Part shown: one piece after another, positions 6,081 to 9,025 of the stretch
Position numbering within the stretch: position 1 is the stretch's first letter
Layout of the letters: each line of letters opens with the position of its first letter
Assembly (NCBI GenBank): GCA_015259235.1
Contig: JABZGM010000012.1
Span: 1 to 9,025, forward strand
Length of the DNA stretch: 9,025 nt
Source of the DNA: Alloprevotella sp.
Lineage (GTDB): Bacteria; Bacteroidota; Bacteroidia; Bacteroidales; Bacteroidaceae
Reading direction: 5' to 3'
Program-made: the position numbers and the translations under genes
The notes under the pieces: generated by a model
The model's input: the letters and a program-made list of their open reading frames with translations, nothing else
Databases searched by the model: none
Told to the model about the DNA's origin: nothing

Positions 6081-6688
6081 TGCGACGAATTGGCATATTC
6101 GGCGGATCATTCAATCCCATTCATGTGGGACATTTGGCAGTAGCTCAAAAAGTCATTGATCAAGGTCTTGTGGATGAGGTTTGGCTGATGGTTTCTCCTC
6201 AAAATCCTCTCAAACAAACAGCTAGTGACCTGGCTCCTGAACAAGACCGCCTTGCTCTCACTCGCGCAGCTGTGGAAGATGTTCCCCATATTGTTGCTGC
6301 TGACTTTGAGATGCAATTACCACGCCCTAGCTACACCTGGCGGACGATGGAGGCTCTTGGGCAACACTACCCCGAACATGCCTTTTCGCTCATCATCGGA
6401 GCAGACAACTGGGTCAATTTCTCAAGATGGGCGCACCACGATGACTTGCTGGCAGAATATCCTTTGCTTGTTTATCCCCGTGAAGGCTATCCCATTTCTC
6501 CAGAAAGGTTGCCGACCACAGTGCAGCTCATTGATGCCCCACTCTTCCCCTTCAGCAGTACCAACATTCGCGCCCGTCTCTCCACTGGAGAAGACGTTGA
6601 AGAGATGCTCCCTCATTGCATCATCGAGGCAGCGCAACACATTTATGCTGCTGTTCCCTGCGTGAAAAACGATGCAACTACGCCATAG
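6080..6688 (+). CDS. nadD: Nicotinate-nucleotide adenylyltransferase
   Basis: Transfers AMP from ATP to nicotinate mononucleotide, giving deamido-NAD, the last step but one of NAD synthesis. The nucleotidyltransferase motif GGSFNPIHVGH is at 8-18, with His15 and His18. Further motifs are NPLKQ (42-46), SYTWRTM (84-90), GADNW (107-111) and SSTNIR (159-164, the usual ISSTxIR). The 202 residues fit the family. Its ATG overlaps the panD stop by one base (TAATG), so translation is probably coupled. The C-terminal codons and stop lie in one arm of an inverted repeat that continues downstream. Confidence 0.95.
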   Translation: MRRIGIFGGSFNPIHVGHLAVAQKVIDQGLVDEVWLMVSPQNPLKQTASDLAPEQDRLALTRAAVEDVPHIVAADFEMQLPRPSYTWRTMEALGQHYPEHAFSLIIGADNWVNFSRWAHHDDLLAEYPLLVYPREGYPISPERLPTTVQLIDAPLFPFSSTNIRARLSTGEDVEEMLPHCIIEAAQHIYAAVPCVKNDATTP

Positions 6689-6717
6689 CTCATCTTCGCC
6701 ACAAGACAACTATGGCG
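6681..6717. repeat. Inverted repeat across the nadD stop codon
   Basis: CGCCATAG (6681-6688, ending with the nadD stop) matches CTATGGCG (6710-6717) perfectly over 8 bp with a 21-base loop. There is no U-run after it, so it is not a classic terminator. It may protect or define the 3' end of the panD-nadD transcript. Confidence 0.4.
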
Positions 6718-6859
6718 CAAATCATCCATTGTCACTCCTCACAACAAATTGCAAAGACAGGCAATAGGCACATTATCCTTCGTTGTGTCTATTTTCCGAT
6801 ATCGGTATGCATCATTGTTCAGAAAATGATAGTATATTCTGCAAGTTGCTTGCATTATA

Positions 6860-6891
6860 TTTGTACATTTATTGAAAAATGCGTATTTTTG
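6860..6891 (+). promoter_or_regulatory. Consensus Bacteroidetes promoter of psd
   Basis: TTTG (6860-6863), exactly 20 bases, then TATTTTTG (6884-6891), a perfect match to both boxes. Transcription should begin near 6898. An in-frame ATG at 6879 falls inside this promoter, so the usable start of psd is the ATG at 6918, about 20 bases into the transcript. Nothing else is evident between the nadD inverted repeat and this promoter. Confidence 0.75.
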
Positions 6892-6917
6892 CAATACAGA
6901 CTTTCAAAATAAACCAC

Positions 6918-7637
6918 ATGTCCACACTCCGCAAGGTGAAACAACACCGACTTCACAATGAAGGGCGTGCAACCCTTACCCTAGGAGGTATCGCCCTCGT
7001 TGCCATCGCAGCCTTGGACTATTGGCTGTTTTATCCCGAATATCCTATTGCCTTCTATAGCATATTGACCGTATTCCTCGTTGTCTACGGCATCATGGTT
7101 AATTTCTTCCGTTGCCCCGTGCGCATCTTCCCTGGCGACACCCACAACGTGGTGGTTGCTCCTGCTGACGGGCGTATTGTCGTGATTGAAGAAGTAGAAG
7201 AAAACGAATATTTCCACGACCGCCGTCTCATGGTGTCGGTATTTATGTCCGTGACTAACGTACATGCCAACTGGTTCCCCGTAGAAGGTACAGTGAAATT
7301 GGTGCGTCATCACAATGGAAACTTTGCTAAAGCATGGTTGCCCAAAGCCAGCACCGAGAACGAACGTAGCACTGTGGTCATCACCACTCCCTCTGGTCAC
7401 GATGTCCTCGTGCGCCAAGTGGCTGGTGCTGTGGCGCGTCGCATTGTGACTTATGCCGCTGAAGAACAAACTTGTAAGATTGACAACCACCTCGGATTCA
7501 TCAAGTTTGGCTCTCGCGTTGACGTTTATCTCCCTCTCGACACTGAGATTTCGGTAGAAATGGGACAAGCCACCACTGGTAATTGCACCGTCCTGGGGCA
7601 TCTCAAAGATAAAAACGCAACGACACAGACGGTCTAG
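6918..7637 (+). CDS. psd: Phosphatidylserine decarboxylase proenzyme
   Basis: Converts phosphatidylserine to phosphatidylethanolamine at the inner membrane. Like PanD it is a pyruvoyl enzyme made by self-cleavage. The cleavage site is Gly198-Ser199 in IKFGSRVD, near the C-terminus, which gives a long beta chain and an alpha chain of about 41 residues. An N-terminal membrane region at about 20-62 precedes the conserved core: NFFRCP (62-67), APADGRI (81-87), NVHANW (114-119) and HHNGNF (131-136). It is the short (about 220-240 residue) form common in Bacteroidetes. I start it at 6918 (239 residues): an upstream in-frame ATG at 6879 would add 13 residues but lies within the promoter. It precedes pssA, which makes its substrate. 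Confidence 0.95.
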   Translation: MSTLRKVKQHRLHNEGRATLTLGGIALVAIAALDYWLFYPEYPIAFYSILTVFLVVYGIMVNFFRCPVRIFPGDTHNVVVAPADGRIVVIEEVEENEYFHDRRLMVSVFMSVTNVHANWFPVEGTVKLVRHHNGNFAKAWLPKASTENERSTVVITTPSGHDVLVRQVAGAVARRIVTYAAEEQTCKIDNHLGFIKFGSRVDVYLPLDTEISVEMGQATTGNCTVLGHLKDKNATTQTV

Positions 7638-7654
7638 CATCCTTTCCTATACGC

Positions 7655-7682
7655 AACGCCCTTCGGAAATACGGAGGGCGTT
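7655..7682 (+). terminator. Strong hairpin between psd and pssA, possible weak terminator
   Basis: AACGCCCTTCG (7655-7665) pairs with CGGAGGGCGTT (7672-7682) over 11 bp with one G-U wobble and a 6-base loop GAAATA. Only three U follow (7681-7683), so termination is probably partial. It sits 17 bases after the psd stop. With no clear promoter before pssA, it may set the ratio of psd to pssA, or mark a processing point. Confidence 0.55.
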
Positions 7683-7825
7683 TGCGCATATACCTACGTG
7701 AACGCCACAAAAAACCTATGCCCTCCACTCTGGCATGGAGAATGGTCCACGTAAAAGCGGAGTTTTCCAACTCCCCCACACCAATCTCCTCTATTCTCAC
7801 ATTTTGCAACAACAAATTTCCTCCC
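7683..7825 (+). other. Spacer before pssA with small dyads, in frame with pssA
   Basis: This stretch is open in the pssA frame and contains possible starts TTG 7682 (overlapping the hairpin), ATG 7718 and ATG 7742. Its translation (PSTLAWRM, VKAEFSNSP) has no resemblance to PssA. It holds a perfect dyad GGAGTTTTCCAACTCC (7759-7774, 6-bp arms) and a smaller one, ATGCC/GGCAT (7718-7736). The GGAGTTTTCCAA part is like the core of the 21-bp repeats at 112-231. I read it as noncoding, possibly a remnant of an interspersed repeat. Confidence 0.4.
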
Positions 7826-8551
7826 GTGAAACGACATATTCCTAATATCATCACTAGTCTGAATCTAGTAAGTGGCTGCATTGCTTCCTATTTTGCCGCT
7901 AATGCCAACTTAGATTTCGCGCTTTACTTCATGCTTCTTGGACTCCTATTCGACTTTTTCGATGGCTTCACCGCTCGCCTTCTCGGAGTCTCTAGCCCCA
8001 TTGGTAAAGAATTGGACTCTTTGGCAGATGTCGTCACCTTTGGTGTCACTCCTTCTCTTATGCTGTTTCACGTCTTACAGCTTTTACTGCCCTGCACTGG
8101 CGCTCCAGCATTCTGTCCTGCTCGTTTTGTCCCTTATTTGTCCTTTGCCATCGCTGCCTACTCAGCTACGAGATTGGCAAAATTCAACCTTGACACCCGA
8201 CAATCTCACAGTTTTATAGGGCTTCCCACTCCTGCTAACGCTCTTTTTTGGGCTGGAATCACCACCTATCTCAACCATAACTCATCAACCTCCATTTCAG
8301 CACCCATTTTAGGAGCCACCATTGTACTCCTCATAGGCTTTTCTTGCTGGATCATGATCAGTGAAGTTCCGATGTTCGCTTTGAAGTTTCAAAACTTCAC
8401 CTGGAAGGACAACAAAGTACGCTATGGTTTCCTGACTCTTGTAGTTGCTATTGTAATCGCAGGAATAGCGCTAGAAGTTTATGCTTTAGCTCTGTCGCTC
8501 CTGATTGTGCTATACACTTTAATTTCGCTTTGCGTGCGACCCAAGCAATAA
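7826..8551 (+). CDS. pssA: CDP-diacylglycerol-serine O-phosphatidyltransferase
   Basis: Makes phosphatidylserine from CDP-diacylglycerol and L-serine in the inner membrane, the substrate of the neighbouring Psd. The CDP-alcohol phosphotransferase signature DGx2ARx8Gx3Dx3D is complete (Asp46, Gly47, Ala50, Arg51, Gly60, Asp64, Asp68), with Asp43 just before it. Other typical family stretches are SSPIGKELDSLAD (56-68), RLAKFNLDTRQ (116-126), IGLPTPANALFW (131-142) and PMFALKF (182-188). About six to seven hydrophobic segments are visible. The start is a choice: GTG at 7826 yields KRHIPNIITSLNL, which is where homologues begin, and 241 residues. ATG at 7718 would add 36 residues without family support. 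The same frame is open back to a TTG at 7682. Confidence 0.93.
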   Translation: MKRHIPNIITSLNLVSGCIASYFAANANLDFALYFMLLGLLFDFFDGFTARLLGVSSPIGKELDSLADVVTFGVTPSLMLFHVLQLLLPCTGAPAFCPARFVPYLSFAIAAYSATRLAKFNLDTRQSHSFIGLPTPANALFWAGITTYLNHNSSTSISAPILGATIVLLIGFSCWIMISEVPMFALKFQNFTWKDNKVRYGFLTLVVAIVIAGIALEVYALALSLLIVLYTLISLCVRPKQ

Positions 8552-8618
8552 CGCTTATGGCACAGTAGTTGCACAGTACGCTAAGAAAATCCATTTAGTC
8601 ATCTCAATTCAATAATAT

Positions 8619-8906
8619 ATGGGTACATTCTTAGGTTGCCTTTTTGCATTTTTCATCGGTCTATTCTTCGTAGCATGGGCGCTACTCCATCAAGGTCTTC
8701 GATTCATTCTTTCTCTCCTAGGCATCAAGTTGCCAGACAATGCTGAGGCTTTTAGACAGCAGGCACAACAACAAGGGCAACAGCAAACGAATCGTTCCCA
8801 ACAACAGCGCAATTCGAGTCAATCATCAGCCGATAATGCTTCATCGAATGGCAAGATTTTCATGAAAGACGAAAGCGAATATGTAGAATTTGAAGACGTA
8901 CCATAA
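8619..8906 (+). CDS. DUF4834 small membrane protein
   Basis: A 95-residue protein with one N-terminal hydrophobic helix (about 4-24, perhaps continuing to 35), a low-complexity Gln/Asn/Ser linker (47-77, with QQAQQQGQQQ) and an acidic end KDESEYVEFEDVP. This layout, hydrophobic start then polar linker then a conserved KIFxxDExEYVxFE tail, is what I recall of DUF4834, a Bacteroidetes family of unknown function found near phospholipid genes. It lies 67 bases after pssA on the same strand and ends the cluster, since its last codons and stop form part of a terminator hairpin. I see no promoter of its own. A link to phospholipid synthesis is inferred from position only. Confidence 0.8.
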   Translation: MGTFLGCLFAFFIGLFFVAWALLHQGLRFILSLLGIKLPDNAEAFRQQAQQQGQQQTNRSQQQRNSSQSSADNASSNGKIFMKDESEYVEFEDVP

Positions 8907-8924
8907 AGGTGCGTCTTTCTTTTT
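8893..8924 (+). terminator. Rho-independent terminator overlapping the DUF4834 stop
   Basis: AAGACGTACC (8893-8902) pairs with GGTGCGTCTT (8908-8917) over 10 bp with one U-G wobble and a 5-base loop that contains the stop codon. TTTCTTTTTG follows (8916-8925). It ends the rightward transcript. In the other direction the U-run is poor, so it serves the leftward partial gene less well. Confidence 0.8.
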
Positions 8925-8929
8925 GATGA

Positions 8930-9025
8930 TTACTTTGCTTGCAATTTTTCTCTTCTCCGCTCGAAATCCACACAGTAGCCCACCAAAAAGTGCATCACTT
9001 TATGGATGTCTTGCACTTTTCTCCC
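8930..9025 (-). CDS. C-terminal end of an unrecognised leftward gene
   Basis: Read leftward from the window edge there is an open frame of 31 codons ending in TAA at 8932-8930. It ends VMHFLVGYCVDFERRREKLQ then AK. The mix of a hydrophobic and aromatic segment followed by a charged helix looks like a real protein end, and the stop falls just past the terminator of the convergent DUF4834 gene. I do not recognise the family. The short length leaves some chance that it is noncoding. Confidence 0.55.
   Translation of the reverse strand, partial: GRKVQDIHKVMHFLVGYCVDFERRREKLQAK

Noticed and set aside
6981..7640. A 219-codon open frame on the minus strand opposite psd
   Set aside because: It mirrors psd, which has all family motifs; the antisense translation is His/Val/Glu-rich low-information sequence and there is no promoter or terminator for it.

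Overview
The window looks like chromosomal DNA of a Bacteroidota (Bacteroidales) bacterium. Four things point there. The genes order as DUF4492-cydA-cydB, panC/panD and psd-pssA-DUF4834. Ribosome binding sites are mostly absent. The CydB, Psd and PssA sequences are of the Bacteroidetes type. Several promoters fit the Bacteroidetes primary sigma pattern TTTG-N19-21-TAnnTTTG, three of them very closely. The genus cannot be fixed from the sequence alone; Porphyromonas- or Prevotella-like relatives are plausible.

Left part (about 1-4640), all leftward. A secreted or membrane PAP2-superfamily phosphatase (246-1226) is followed by an array of 21-bp tandem repeats. Further right is a cytochrome bd oxidase operon, read right to left: a 59-residue DUF4492 membrane protein (4270-4449), cydA and cydB. 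It starts at a consensus promoter (4606-4637) and ends at a good intrinsic terminator (1423-1464).

The divergent spacer (4450-4768) holds the cyd promoter, a perfect 7-bp-arm palindrome, a second hairpin and a consensus rightward promoter for panC.

Right part (4769-8930), all rightward. panC (pantothenate synthetase) is followed by panD and nadD, which overlap by one base, so CoA and NAD precursor supply are physically linked. Then come psd and pssA, the two steps of phosphatidylethanolamine synthesis from CDP-diacylglycerol and serine, and a small DUF4834 membrane protein whose stop codon lies inside a terminator hairpin. The last 96 bases hold the C-terminal end of a leftward gene that convergently faces this cluster.

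Most of the window is housekeeping metabolism and respiration; I see no phage, CRISPR, insertion sequence or RNA gene. The points worth a second look are the small DUF4492 gene, the 21-bp repeat array and a degenerate echo of it in front of pssA, the divergent cyd/panC control region, the cysteines in the CydA Q-loop, and the start sites of psd and pssA.
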